DNA of 64,000 nt from Warburgia ugandensis. Its lineage: Eukaryota; Streptophyta; Magnoliopsida; Canellales; Canellaceae. A program made the position numbers and the translations under genes. Below, piece after piece: positions 23,456-36,100 of the stretch. Where the stretch lies: assembly GCA_035236585.1 (NCBI GenBank), contig CP141126.1, positions 7,639,001 through 7,703,000 on the forward strand. Direction: 5' to 3'. Positions within the stretch are counted from its first letter, which is position 1; each line of letters starts with the position of its first letter. Below the pieces are notes generated by a model. It saw only the letters and a program-made list of their open reading frames with translations. It had not been told where the DNA came from and did no database searches.

Positions 23456-24421
23456 AAGATCTAAGCCATTGATCAATTTTGGAATGCCTAGAATAGGCTA
23501 CAGAAGTAATTACTTGCCCCAAGAATGGTTTAGGCCTAGGTTTTTATCAGTTGAAAGTTACGACCATTGAGTTCGATTAATTTTTCAAATGCCAAAATTA
23601 AGTTGTTTGGATCATTCAAATGCATCTATTTCTAGTCGGTTCCCCAATTCTCAAGCTCTGAACAAGATGAATTGTTCAAATCTCCCAAAAGCATGAGAAA
23701 AATGAGCGTTTTACTTCATCACATGCCCTCGAGCGTCTACTGCCGGGACACCTATCAAGTTCAATGAGCCTGGATTTACCTCATGATAGAACCTGACCAG
23801 ATGTATTCTGGACCTTCTGATGAATCTGATCTGTCCTGCCATATTGTTGTGTTGAGTGTCTTTAAATGCATAAGATCAATAGGGCATACGCATCAAGGAT
23901 GTAATGGGCTCAGTTAGATAAGCAGTTAGTTATCAAATAACTAAGTCCCAGATGCTGTTCTAGCTGCCTTGTAAATCCTTGGGTTTGATCCTAGAGCGCA
24001 CACAACATAGGGGCTCAGCAGCATGATGCTCCTCGAAGAGGACACCAACTTCTGCAGATTAAATGACACCAAGATGAATAATTAACTGAATCTTCAATGC
24101 CAAGAGAATCTGGCTAAAGGAACAAGATGACATCGGTTACTTTCTCTTGTAATTCTATGAATGAAGAATACATTGCAACAAGGCAAAAGGATTAAAAAAA
24201 GAAAAAAGAAAAAAGAAAAAAGAAAAGACCTGAAGAATACCCTACATTGCATATTTCTTTGGAAGGGTCACCAACCACTAAGGCACAAAACAACCAATCT
24301 CACCCTCTTCTTTGACCCTTTGTGTAATTCAGATATACTCTTTGGAAAAATGGGCAAAATCCGACTAACTACACAGGTTAATTATGATCACATATAGCCT
24401 AAGTATATAATTGCACCAGCT
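22993..24421. other. spacer between convergent TIC20-I and FUT13
   Basis: It holds the 3' ends of both genes. An AT microsatellite lies at 23424-23452 and a run of AAAAAG units at about 24190-24228. The stretch around 23330-23420 (GGTAGCAATGGGTCGGGTAA) resembles the start of a dispersed repeat, with a weak echo near 50005, but I cannot name it. Confidence 0.5.
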
Positions 24422-27400
24422 TCATAGTGTCCTTGCATTTCTCCCACCTTTTCTGCTAACAGCCTCACAAAGCCGGCATGGCAATGTGTCCAGGCTTGCT
24501 GCACGCGTCCTGCCATAGTTACCTAGTACACCACATCTCCTCCATGCATGGTACTCTGAGTAGGCGATGGGATTATTTGCAAGATCCTTCACATATGATG
24601 CCAATTCCTCCAAAGAGTTGAACTTAGACCCATCTATTATAGAATTTGGGGGAACAAAATCCCAGACATTTGGTGCACCAAAATAGATAGGAACTGCACC
24701 CGCATCTAGAGCATAAAAAAGCTTCTCTGTTACATAGCTCTCAGTAACTGTGTTCTCAATGGCAAGAACAAATTTGTAATGTGACATGGCACAATGTAGA
24801 TGGTCCCACCAGCTTGGGATCGAGTTGGCACTGTTGGCACACTCAGGGTATAGATCAAGTGCCATATTTGGACCACCAACATTGTTCAGGCACTTGCCAA
24901 ACGAATGGTGAGGCAGAATGGACAGAAGTTTCTTTGCAAGTTCATTTCGGTGAGAAAGACATCTTGAAGAAGACCAATAAACTAGGGTGTCCTGAAAGAG
25001 AAATCACAGTGAAATAGGGAGGGTCTTGTCAGTGAAGTAGATAAGGAAAAAAATCTATATGATATGGATAAGCGAGGAATGTCGTGAATGGTTGAAGACC
25101 ATAAAGATAAGATCACTTGACATGCTCTACCATACATTAACACAACATGTTCCCAAGGTCAAAACTTGTACATAAGAATCAGAGAGGAAAGAATTAAGGA
25201 TATCCTCCCCATTGAGAGAGCCGACATTACACTGAAAATTCTTGAAAATAAAATGAGTAACGGATGATTACTTACATTGTTCTTGGCAAATGAAACATGA
25301 TAATTTCGGTTGTTATGGAAAAGGGCTCCAGCATAAGTTGATTGAACATCATCGTTAGCATGGTAACCGATGAAAATGTCCTCAAAGCCTGTGGGTTTTC
25401 TACTAGCCTCAAGATCCATGTATACACGAAGTGGATCTCCATTCCGTCTCTGGAGAAAACAAGAAATTGGGTGAAGCAGGTGCAAGAGTTCTATGTAACA
25501 ATAAGGCAAGAACCTCATGCAGGAGACAAACAAAATCAGTGGTTTACAAGAAAGATTGTACTTGTACACATTAGGCATCCAATGAAACGTAAAAATAAAG
25601 CACTAAAATGCACGTGGCTGTAAGCTTGGACCAAAGTTTTCTTCAATGTGAGGTTGCACTAGGAAAAGGGGCTTCCTGTGTTTCTGTAGAGACCAGAGAA
25701 GTTCCATTTCCAGATTCGGTTGAGAAACACTTCTAAAGATAACCCCAAAAAGCACTCAAACAAGAAGCAAGCCAAGAGAGGCTTCTCGTTTCTACAATAA
25801 ATTGGCTCTAGAAATAGAAATAGAAGAAACCATAGCCAAACACGGCCTAAGCTACCTAAGCATCCAATTTAAGAATCACAACTGGAATCTATAGTTCTCT
25901 GTTCTATTTTCAGTCATCCAATTCAAGAACCGTGACTGGAATTTATAGCTCTCTGTTCTATTTTTACTCCTTACACAGATTAGCTAGAGGAATTCAAAAG
26001 AGAAAATACTCTAGATGAACTGCATTATCATAAAATGATTCTGAACATCTTCCAGTTCTACTTGTTAATATACTTTGGTCACCGAAAATCAAAGCCAAAC
26101 CTGCTAAAATGCCATTTCAACTGTTAAGCACATGGCGTAAGAGAATCTATGCATCTTTTAGCAAGGCAGACATACACGAGTCTTCTATTGTGCACCCCCA
26201 CAAAAATTAGTGAATTTAGTGTATGCATGCTTCAACTGAGGTGAATTATTTGATGGGCTGGCAAGCTTCTTTCTACTCTTTCATAAAGGTTGGCTTATTT
26301 TGAATTTAATTCTGATGTAAGAAAATTTTGTTCATTTAGCCAGTAATCTGTGCAGAGACAATCATAATGAACTCATCACAAATATACCAATGATGCTGAG
26401 TAACTAAAGCAACTTCAAGAACATCTGAGTCAACACGGGATTAGTTGAAGAAGAAAATGACAGAAGAACAAGGAACAAAGCAAGATGGTACTCAGTTATA
26501 CAGGGGAGTAGCCTCACAAAACTGAGGTTATCAACACTTAGTTTAGTATCCCACATGCAGGAGGATCATATGCTCTAAGATCAACATTGCATGAGCAATT
26601 GACACAATTGATGTAGTCATAAGCCATGCCAGTCAATCTGCGTCAGCAGCTAAATCTAACCTATCATTTTTAAAGATCCGAGAGACTTGGTGAGCTCTTT
26701 TAGAATCTACAAGATAAGACTGTGCCACTGTAGACAGTTTGGTAATACTCATATAACCAAGAGAATCTAAGAAATGTCTGTGCCACATATAACCTTCATT
26801 TTGATGGTAAGTATGCTCCTGAAAGTTTGATATGCATGAGACCAATTTTGGCTAAACCTGTACTGAAAATGGAAGATGGGTTTTCATATCAAATTTGAGC
26901 TTTCAGGGTATCCACTACAGAAGCAACTATGCAAGAAAAGCCAAGAGTGTGCAAATTGGAGAGAAAAATAAAATACCATACCATCATTCAAAACAAAAAG
27001 AAGTTTTCAACATAGCCTAGCATAAATGACATTGAGCATCATCCCTACTATAGATGTTAGCTTGTTGTTAGACAGCTCTTGGCAGTGATATAAAATGAAA
27101 AATGGAGAAGTAAATAGATCCTGTAAAAGACTGGCATAATTCCCAGGGTGTGGTGATCATCTAGAGTTGCCAGAAAAATGCATCTGAGCAGCAAAAGTGC
27201 TGAGCTTCAATCCCAAGAGCTACAAACACGAGAAGTTTACTAGAAGCAGCAGAAAGGCTAGGTGATAATCAGAAAGAAAAAGCAGTTGAAGTTGGAAGCA
27301 TCATAAGGTTAGTGACATATACAGCACCTAGGCATGAACCTAATAGCAACCTGGAGATGTAGGCGCACATAATAAAGTTGCAACCAATCAGCAAGAGGAG

Positions 27401-30400
27401 AAACAGAAAGAGCCCACTAGTCAAGATAAAGCTTTTCCAACAGCATCATCAAGAAAAGGAACTGCAGAATGTCTAATAACCTTGAGCTATGTCCTGAATG
27501 ACATTCTTCAGCTAAGAATTTAGTTTCCAATCTCAATTAAGTTTCAGTACCCTAACGATGAACAAAACCAATATAATGTCATAAGGTCTCCACTTTGCCT
27601 GATACAAGATTAAATGCTCATCTTCCCTTTATTATTATTATTATTTATATGATATAAAAATATAAAGGGCAGGAGACAACTGCTGGCACAATATGCAGGC
27701 CAATATAGTAACAATCTCCTATTGAGACCAAACAAGCTAAGAAAGTACAATGTGGGTCTAGAGAGATACCATCCTAACATGATCATTTTTAACTCCCCAT
27801 GCAGAAAGACAGAACAGATAATTAATTAATCTTCCAATGTGCTGCTCTAACTAGATGTCATGGGGCACTCATAACCAAAAAAGAGAACATGGCGCAACAA
27901 CGAAGTATATTCAAGCAAGTCTAAAGCATTCAGAGCTTTAAGCTGCACCCACCTATCTACACAATCAAAATCTATGTAGTTTAATTGTTATAACATTTTG
28001 TTGCAGAATATTAGCTTAATACTTCGTAATAAGATTTTCTGATAGCTCTAATTGGTCCACTCTTCACCACCATTTTCTTGTAGTAATAACAAATCCAACT
28101 TCCATCTTCGGCATTCAAACTTAGAAGATGCTTCAACTCTAAACAATTCCAAGTAATCTTCTGATTCACTTTTTACACCACATCCAGACAGAATTCCTTT
28201 GATACAAGCTAGTCTACTGCCTTCAGAAAAGGAATATATCCTACTACCTAATACTGCCAGAATAGTAACAAAAACCATGAGTATGATAGTTGCTTTCATC
28301 ATGGATGTCTAGCTGAGAAGGAAACAAGTTAACTTTAGAAAGCCAACAATGTAAAGCCTTCCACAAGAGACTCTATGTCCATACGTTAGCAATCCAAAAG
28401 AAAAGATACAAAACTCTTATATTAGAAGTTCGGGTTGGTATGATCTTCTGAACATTTACCCCAGCTTTTTTGTTGAAGTCCAGATTTTGGGAGGGAAAGT
28501 TAAGCTTTGATTGAACCTGCAATCCCAAAGTTAAGGCACAAAGGCTTGTCCAATTGAGCTATTTGTCACGGACTTGTGTTATAAGGCTTATAGATTCCAA
28601 GAAAGATCTATTTGCCCATGACCAAGGTCTGCAGGCTCTGAGAGAGTCCTGTTTGGTATGTGGATGTGGCCTAAGAGACTTAAGCCCGCATTGGCGGATC
28701 TGTGGAACAAGGCCTGATTCTAGAAGGCTTAGTTTCTAGAGAAGTCCTTGTAAATATCTAAAATATCCTAAGAGGATTTTAGATTAGTCTAGAATGTAGT
28801 AGAAGTGAGATATTTTGTAGGATGGTTCTAGAAGATGATCTGGACCGTCGGAGTAGTGATACATGTACTAAAATTGGTCATTCATTGAGGAGATGGATGG
28901 AGGAGAGCAAATATAAACAGGGGTTAGCTCCTCATTTGTAATCAGACAACTCTATGGAGTTCACGTATGGGATAACAAGTTCTCTTTGAGTAAGTCTCAT
29001 TTTTGAGTTCCTCTCATTGCTTTAGTGGGTGATTGAGTGTAGCCCTAGCAAGTGAGAGTAGAAGTTGAAAGCTGACTTGTGCTTTGCGAAGGAGTTGCAT
29101 ACAAGTGCTACACAGGTTTATCATAGGTGAAATTGCTGCCTCGTGACAGTTGCTATTAGAGCAAAGTTGGTACTAGGAGTTGGTATCAGAACAAGGTTAG
29201 TACCAGGAGTTGGTATCAGAGCAGGTCGAAGTGGGAGTTGCTTATCAAGTATTGGGAAAATCTCATGGCAACATCATGGCAAGTGAGTCAGGAGTGACCA
29301 ACATGCCATTGGAGGTGGGTTTAGTCCAAAAATCCATCATGGAAGTTGGCTTTGGACGGTCGGCTTTTTACTTTGGAAGCTCGATTTGGTAAGTTCGAGC
29401 AAACTCTTTCTGATTGTTTGAACAAATCTAGTGCATTTATAGATGCCTTGCAAAGCCTCAAAGATGACATGTAAAGAACGGTTAAGGCATCTAAGGTTAT
29501 GGATGTTGAAACTATTGAAGGAGTGGAGTGCATGTATGATTGCTTTGAGTCTAAGGAAGGCGAGATGACCAATCCACATGAAAAAGTGGCTGGGTTGGAA
29601 GTTATGAAGTTATTAGGGGAATCCACAACGAGTGTGGAGATGACAAAACTAGGTTTATAACGCCTAGGTGCCATGAAATAGTTAAGGTTTGAAGAACCTC
29701 AGTAGGAGTTGGTGGTCAACAAGGGTGTTACCACCAATGATGGCATAAAGAGGAGTGCGCCAGAATGAGAGGAGTCCACGAGGGATAAGACCAAGCAAGG
29801 ACATGCATGCAATACAATGACTTATGGATGCCACACTGATGTGCAGGAGGCACATCAGCAAAGAGTAGTTGCATAGTGGCACAAGAGGCTTTGCAAATCA
29901 CAATTGCACAAGGAAAGAACCATAAGGCAGCCAGGGAGGTGTAGATCACACAAACAAAGAGCGTGTAACATGATAATTTCCCAACACTAGGAAAGTTGTG
30001 TCAATGAGGGCGTCGACATTATCAGGTGGGGAAGAATGTCATGGACTTGTGTTATAAGGCCCGTGACCAAAGCTTGCAAATTCTAAGAAAGATCTATTTG
30101 CCCATGACCAAGGTTTGCCGGCTTTATAAGAGGCTTATTTGGTATGTGGATGTGGCCTAAGAGACTTAAGCACGTATTGGCAAATCTGTGGAATAAGGCC
30201 TGATTCTAGAAGGATTGGTTTTCTAGAGAAGTCCTTGTAAATATCTAGAATATCCTAAGAGGATTAAAGATTAGTCTAGAATGTAGTAGAAGCGAGATAT
30301 TTTGTAGGATGGTTCTAGATGATGATTTGGACTGTTGGAGTAGTGACATATGTAATAATCCTGGTCATCCATTAAGGAGTTGGATGAAGGAGAGCAAGTA

Positions 30401-32652
30401 TAAATAGGGGTTAGCTCCTTATTTGTAATTAGACAATTCAATTGAGTTCGAGTAAAGGGATAACAAGTTCTCTTTGAGTAAGTCTCATTTTTGAGTTCCT
30501 CTCATTATTTTAGTAGGTGAGTGAGTGTAGCTCTAGCAAATGAGAGAGGGAGTTGAGGGCTGACTTGTGCTTTGCAAAGGAGTTTTGCACAAGTGTCGCA
30601 CGGGTTTAGCAAAGGTGAAATTGTGACCTCGTGACATGTTGGATCAAACCTCTTCCTCTTGTAGTGAATCAAAGTATGAATGAATCTAGTTCTTGGTTTC
30701 TCACCTCAGATCATATGTCCCATCCCATGCTTTGGCCAATGGCAAAGAGAACATTTGGAGAGGTGTCCTAAGCTAGTCCGACACAGTTCTTGTATGTTCT
30801 TCATTCACGTATAAGTTATACTCTTACGAAATGACAACTATCTGCTTTTTGTATAATTCATAGGTTCAATATTAATGGAAGGCATTTGGATGATTGTGCA
30901 TCAGCCTATCTTTATTTCCGTAAGTAACTTAAGCAAATGTCAAGCAGTACAACAATGCTTCTAGGGTGGAAAATCCTAGAAAGAGTCAGCTCAGACTCAT
31001 TTAATGGGCCTTTGAAATCTGAGATTCCACAAGATCACAGGAAGAGTTATCCTTGACTGCAGGAATGGTGAAATAAATCACATGCTTCTCTATGTACATT
31101 GAAATTGGCCACCTAAACACTAATTGCAGTAGACTACAGTAAAGACATACCTTTATTTAGATCGAAGTGTGGGACAATAGGTTAGGACAACCATCAGCTG
31201 TCATTTTTACCAGTCAGCACTTTCCTCATGGACAGAAATGGGACTTGGTGTTAGGACAATTAGGTGTAGATGGATAGTGAAATTGATCTGTAAAACAGAT
31301 ATATGGCAGCATTTGTACCTTCCTATGCATCAAGAAGATAGTAAGGGCTATCTAGGGCATCCCAATTCACAGAAGTCCTTTCTGAGTATAATATCCCTTG
31401 TTAGAGAACGGGGTTGTTACCTAAAAAGAGCCATTGATGCAAATAACAATCACCCCATGGAGCAACCCGACATGCAAGTTCCACCAGAGAGCTTTTGGTT
31501 TCTTTGGATTCTGGACACTCAGTCCATAGCACTAAGTTTCAAGACATGAAATTGCTTCACAGGACAACTTGAGGCACAAGCATTAGGAACAGGTCAATCT
31601 CCAACAAAGCTAAAATCCTTACTACACTTACATCAAGTACCAGGGTGTGGCTATCAAGTTTTTGAAGGCATTTTCTGCATCTGAAAGAAGACCCTAGGGG
31701 CAAATCCCCAATGTTAACCAGTTAGAAGAAGTGAAAGCTCCTCGTTCCATAGCTATATTACAAGTAAGAAAGAACCCCTTTCTCCCTTCTGATCTTCTAC
31801 AACTAATTCAGTCAGCTTTCTTCCTCTCTCTGTATTTCTCTTGTAGAATATGATATAAGTCTTCATGATTTATCTAGGCAATCCAGATATCAAATTCGTT
31901 TACAAGAGTCCTTTTACCTTCTCACAATAACAATAGAAAGATAAACAGAAAGAAGACACCTCCTTAGACAATTCATTCTACAAATTAGAGAACCTATAGA
32001 TAACAAAGAAGTGCCCAATTCACCAATAAATCTAATATGGCTTACAAACTAGTATCCACAATCATCCGAATCATATCACAGCTTCTAGAGCTACAAATGA
32101 TTTGAATTTCCTAGAATGAACCAAATTCCTACAAAAGAGAGAAACAAATCGAATAGAAAAAGCTTTAATAATTCAAAGAACCTGAGAGGGAGGCCTAACG
32201 TTCTCATACAACATGGCATCAGGCTTATCAGCGAGAACATCAGATTTAGTCCAAAGGCAGCTCAACCCGCATTTACACGAATACAAATTATCCAAATTAT
32301 CAGGAATCCAAGTCCACCCTTTCACCAGGATGCTAGCATGCGTCATCTTCAACGTACCACAGTGTCCACTACCATTAACATCTTGCAAAGAAGAACCATT
32401 TGCAGTCCACCCCTTATATTTCTCTACAAATTTTGCACAACCCACTTTCGTATCCCACTTCTTAAACGCACCCAATACGTCCCTGAAAGGATCTGGACCC
32501 TCAAAAGAGGACGACCCAGATGAATCTTTCGAATCACGAATGGATGGAATCGAAGGAATTGCAGAGGGTAATTCGAGAAACCCTGTAAAGATGAGAAACA
32601 AAAGAGCGAAGCCCAGCATTGGAACAATGTAATTTAAGGATTTCACAGGCAT
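24422..32652 (-). CDS. FUT13: alpha-1,4-fucosyltransferase (Lewis type, GT10)
   Basis: Three exons on the minus strand, 32652-32182, 25449-25276 and 24991-24422, all joined in phase 0 (CTCAG|GTTCTT...CTCCAG|AGACGG; AACAAT|GTAAGT...TTTCAG|GACACC), give 404 residues; the Arabidopsis enzyme is about 400. Residues 8-26 are a hydrophobic signal anchor, so a type II Golgi protein. NGSS and NGSG are possible glycosylation sites in the exon 1 part. The GT10 core includes ESYVTEKL (299-306) and GAVPIYFG (313-320). The plant-specific C-terminal CRLC (387-390) is kept. Known role: adds alpha-1,4-fucose to N-glycan antennae to form the Lewis a epitope. The ATG at 32652 is the first in-frame ATG; the open frame further upstream starts only at TTG. 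The first intron is 6.7 kb and carries an LTR element. Confidence 0.95.
25450..28047 (-). other. FUT13 intron 1, left part
   Basis: AT-rich intron sequence. Short ATT runs occur near 27628. No gene or named repeat seen. Confidence 0.5.
28048..28302 (-). CDS. possible small secreted peptide frame inside FUT13 intron 1
   Basis: An 84-codon frame beginning ATGATG, on the same strand as FUT13. Residues 5-18 are strongly hydrophobic (TIILMVFVTILAVL), like a signal peptide or anchor, followed by a polar region with three Cys and a Trp/Leu-rich C-terminus. I do not recognise the family. A frame of this length occurs by chance in kilobases of intron, and there is no evidence of transcription. It could also be a remnant of a larger gene or an alternative FUT13 first exon, but no splice site was found that decides this. 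Confidence 0.2.
   Translation of the reverse strand: MMKATIILMVFVTILAVLGSRIYSFSEGSRLACIKGILSGCGVKSESEDYLELFRVEASSKFECRRWKLDLLLLQENGGEEWTN
28455..28563 (-). mobile_element. tRNA-derived SINE-like head, cut by the LTR element
   Basis: On the minus strand TAGCTCAATTGG (28561-28550) is a good A box and GGTTCAATC (28517-28509) a fair B box about 32 bases on, followed by a non-tRNA body. The 5' end stops at the terminus of the LTR element at 28564. The family differs from the Au-type copies. Confidence 0.45.
28564..29148 (+). repeat. left LTR of the non-autonomous element
   Basis: 585 bp. It matches the right LTR along its length with scattered substitutions and a few small indels. The ends TGTCAC and GTGACA are inverted copies of each other. 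Confidence 0.9.
29149..30036 (+). pseudogene. degenerate gag-like remnant of the non-autonomous element
   Basis: After the primer-binding region a frame opening near 29279 (MASESG) shifts and continues with a heptad-like Leu-rich stretch around 29350-29470 (for example LEARFGKFEQTL), as in the N-terminal coiled coil of some Ty3/gypsy gag proteins. A TAA within a few dozen codons and later stops show that it is dead. No protease, RT or integrase motif. Confidence 0.5.
30037..30636 (+). repeat. right LTR of the non-autonomous element
   Basis: 600 bp, preceded directly by the polypurine tract. It differs from the left LTR by point changes and about 15 bp of net indel, so the insertion is not recent. 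Confidence 0.9.
30637..32181 (-). other. FUT13 intron 1, right part
   Basis: Intron sequence next to exon 1. Several open frames of about 100 codons are present on the plus strand, without recognisable motif. Confidence 0.5.
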
Positions 32653-33144
32653 TTTCCGGTGGACATTGAACAATTTATCTCCTCAGAGACAAACCATCTG
32701 GGGGGTAATTGAGCTTCAAAAATCGAATATGAAGCAGTTGGCGTTAGATCTCTGCCGGGCCGTTCTGTTGGACGTTTCCGTTTGTCGACGGAAATACACT
32801 GGGAAATGAGTGGACAAGCGACCGAAAAGACGGGTAGGAGTGTAAGAAAAGCGTGTATCTAGTACCGTCTATAACTTGACCGGCCGAAACCGAAGACTTC
32901 TCAAGGGAGACTGTTCTTGCAAGGACGAGGGAGCGAACCCCACCTTTGATTGTTATCCGAACTGTTTATAAGGTGCTCTCCCATTAGGCATCTAGTGTTC
33001 AGAAATTATTTTTTGGACAATTCCAACATCGGGAGAAAAGTCATTTCAGTCGTTGAATGTGAGCTCCTGACCATCATACAAATGCTCAAAGATGCATTTT
33101 TCATTTTTCTTTCAGGTTTACATTTCTTACGGCATTAGAAATGT
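32653..33144 (-). promoter_or_regulatory. FUT13 leader and upstream region
   Basis: About 490 bp between the FUT13 start codon and the SINE target site. The leader must lie in the part next to the ATG. No TATA box that I would trust. The chromovirus insertion begins about 510 bp upstream of the start codon, so the native promoter may be short or run past the insertion. Confidence 0.4.
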
Positions 33145-33160
33145 ATTGGCTTGTCTCTTG
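33145..33160. other. left copy of the SINE target-site duplication
   Basis: ATTGGCTTGTCTCTTG here is repeated exactly at 43968-43983. It belongs to the Au-SINE at 43809 but is now separated from it by the 10.6-kb element. Confidence 0.88.
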
Positions 33161-33165
33161 GAAGG

Positions 33166-36100
33166 TGTAACACCCCGGATTTTTAAGACAATTTTTTTTT
33201 TTTTTTTTTTTTTTTGGCAATTTAAATAAGAACATTTGGGATCCCATGAGAAAAGATTTATTTAACATTTTACTAAACCTATCTTAAAACTCCGGGTGTT
33301 AATTTTTCCTTTCTCAAAATGACGTATACGTAATTTAAACATAAATAAATGATCCGCGTATAAATCAACGTCAAATAAATAGGCGCCTTTATTTTAAATC
33401 AAATAAACATCCAAAAGACAATAATAATATGGCCCAGGGTCTATCCATCATAACATCCCACATAAATGTCCAAAGATCTAAATCACATCCCATTATAAAA
33501 TATGGGTCCATAATAAAAATCCAAATGATAATCCTGTTTAATGACTCACATCACTGCCTAATACTATAGAAAAATGGTCTTGGCTGAGCTCTCACGGCTT
33601 CTCAACACGGCCTTGCCTTTCCCGTTATCGCGTCGAGATCTAAGGCATTGCAAAACAAAGCAATGCCTCAAAGAAGCTATCGCTTGTGTAGGTACATAGA
33701 CAATTAATGTAATAAATGAAAGAAATAATGAAGCGACATTTATGAAAAGTATAACATTTATGGAAATAGTGATATCATAATGCCATGTTCAAATAAATGC
33801 CAATTTATTCCATATGCTAAAACATGAAATTCACGGAGTTAAAACATGACATGAATCAATAAATGGAGCATACAACAAGAATAAGGGCACCCTAAGGTAA
33901 TGGGTCCCACCACATCGCACGAACATCCCTGATCAGGTGTACACATAGTCAACCTCTGAGTGTCGTCACACCCAGGCATACCATCTATAACAATGCTCAT
34001 CATACATGCACACATAACAAGAATATGGGCCATCATGCTGCAGTGGCAACCCTCCATGGGTATCAACCACTGCCGCTCTCCGTCGACACCATAACGGGAG
34101 ACTTAACGTCTGTCCCCATGGAAAGGCTCAGACCGGTAGTGTGGACTATCCATGTTACCAAACCCCTACCGAATGCCATCTATGGGCAGGTGTCTATCAT
34201 ATCACAAACTCATCACATCATAATCTCGGAAGGTGGGTGGCCCATTTTATTCCCTCCACAGCATGGCCACCGAGGCGAGAGCACCTGTCATCAAATATAA
34301 AACACGGAAATCATATGTATATGCTAAAACTCAAGAGCACTTATAACTTGCAATCCCCAAGACATGCCCCTCATCCTGGGGTTAGCCTATAAAAGGACCC
34401 TTTAATAAGCCTCTATTCTCATTTCCATGTAAATCCATGCATTTTCTATATATATAATAAGAAATAAATCTCTAATTAAGCATAACTAATTAACATCATG
34501 CTTGTAAAAGCAGTTTAAATAAGTTTATTCGGTAAAAAGAATTCAATTTGGAATAACCATCACGTACGAAATGTCGCATGAAATCCATGGTAAATAAAAA
34601 TCGCGACTTTAAAACACGATCACACATGATGCTTTATGTTTAAAACATGGTTTAAAATCAAGGCAAAACATTAGTTGTCACCTACCTCGGTGTGAGATCA
34701 CTAGCTTGCTAATAACTCCCTTTAATGGTATATTCAAGTGCACTGTACATGTCACATCACTATTTTAAAATTTTCTAAATAAAAAGTGGTCATTTCTAAG
34801 TTTTAAAGTTAAAACTAGGTCCGCGTCGTCATTACGGTCACAACGCCTCTTCTGGATCGTGTTTTGGACCTCTCTAGCTCCCAAAAATCAAGTTTTAGTG
34901 AAAACTACCCTCAAATGGGGCCTGCTGGACCACCATAAGGTGGTTTATACCGGCGGCGCCCTTTTCCGCCGGTTTATACCGGCGTACTCGGCGCACGAAG
35001 ACGCACGGCGTCGCGGAGCACGCCGCATGGGACGCGCGCCGTCTTCGGCACGCCGTGACGCACGCGCGCGTGCGTCACGTGCCGAACGCGCCGCGTCCCG
35101 GTCCCACCGCGACGGCCAACGGCGGGGCGTCCGCACGCGCGCGTGCGCCGCGCACGCGTGCGACGCCGGCGTCATCCGACGCCGTCGTCTGCTGTGCGTC
35201 CGGCGTGCGTCATGGCGTCGGCGCCAAGGCGCGACGCGGGTTGACAACGCCGGAGAAGACGACCGGATTCCGGTCGCCTCGGCGAACTCTCGAGCTCCGT
35301 TTTGCGTGATTTTTGCGCCATTTTCTTCAGAATTCTCTCTAGAATCCATTTATGCCCTCCTTTTGCACTAATTTTCTCAAAAACCATGGTTTTTAAACGA
35401 TTTTCCCAAGTTCCTAAAAACCTCCATAGGTCTTGGTTTTTGAGTTTTACAGGCAATTCCACCGTTGGATCACTCCCAAATTTAAAGGGTTTGCTCTTGG
35501 GTGTCTTTTGCACTAGTTGGACGGTGCGATTTCCAAACGGACAACGTTTGGTCTATGAAATCACGCTCCAACAGTAGGCGTGCACAAAGCCCCCAAAAAT
35601 CCGATTTTTTCCTAATTTTTAAATGGTTTTCTAATTAATTTCTAATTAATAAATACGAGAAAAACATAGGTTTTGAGAGCTTACCTTGCACCTGGCCGGA
35701 GTTGCTCGTGTTGCCGGGGCTCCACTCGCCGGAAAAGTCAAGTTTTTACAGATCTAGGGTTTTTTGTGCATTCATGGAAACGCTCGAAAGTGGAGCGTTT
35801 TGGCAACCCTAGGAGGGTAGATATGTGCCTAGAGTCCCGGGGAAGAGAACCTCTTCCATTCACGCCTCTTTCCACGTCTCTCCGGCGATTTTTCCGGTAC
35901 TGGTAGAGGCGTGTGGAAGACGGGGTGCCGGTATCAATTTGGACCCACATCCCAATACGTCTCTATCAAATGACTAATTTGCCCTTCCAACTTTGACGGC
36001 TCCATAGCTCCCTCGTTTGAGCTCCGTTTCTCGCGTTCTTGGTGGCGTTGGATTCGTATCGACGAGCACTTTCTAATTATTATGTTTTCAGGAAAGAATT

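Larger units (their letters stand above)
28564..30636 (+). mobile_element. non-autonomous LTR retrotransposon in FUT13 intron 1
   Basis: Two direct LTRs (28564-29148 and 30037-30636) start TGTCA and end GTGACA, and surround 888 bp. Primer-binding sites complementary to initiator tRNA-Met (TTGGTATCAGAGC at 29209-29221, with two looser copies upstream) and a polypurine tract just before the right LTR (GGTGGGGAAGAA) complete the structure. The internal part is too short for pol. It lies in opposite orientation to FUT13. No 5-bp target duplication is visible (CTATT against TGTTG), so the flanks have changed since insertion. Confidence 0.9.

Noticed and set aside
23900-24000. Possible further SINE (AGTTAGATAAGCAG... 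with GGGTTTGATCC)
   Set aside because: The B-box-like motif is weak and no body or target duplication could be followed.
31238-31549. 103-codon frame on the plus strand in FUT13 intron 1
   Set aside because: Antisense to the gene, no motif, and composition like the surrounding intron.
32653-32673. FUT13 start seven codons further upstream
   Set aside because: That frame opens with TTG; the first in-frame ATG is at 32652 and directly precedes the signal anchor.
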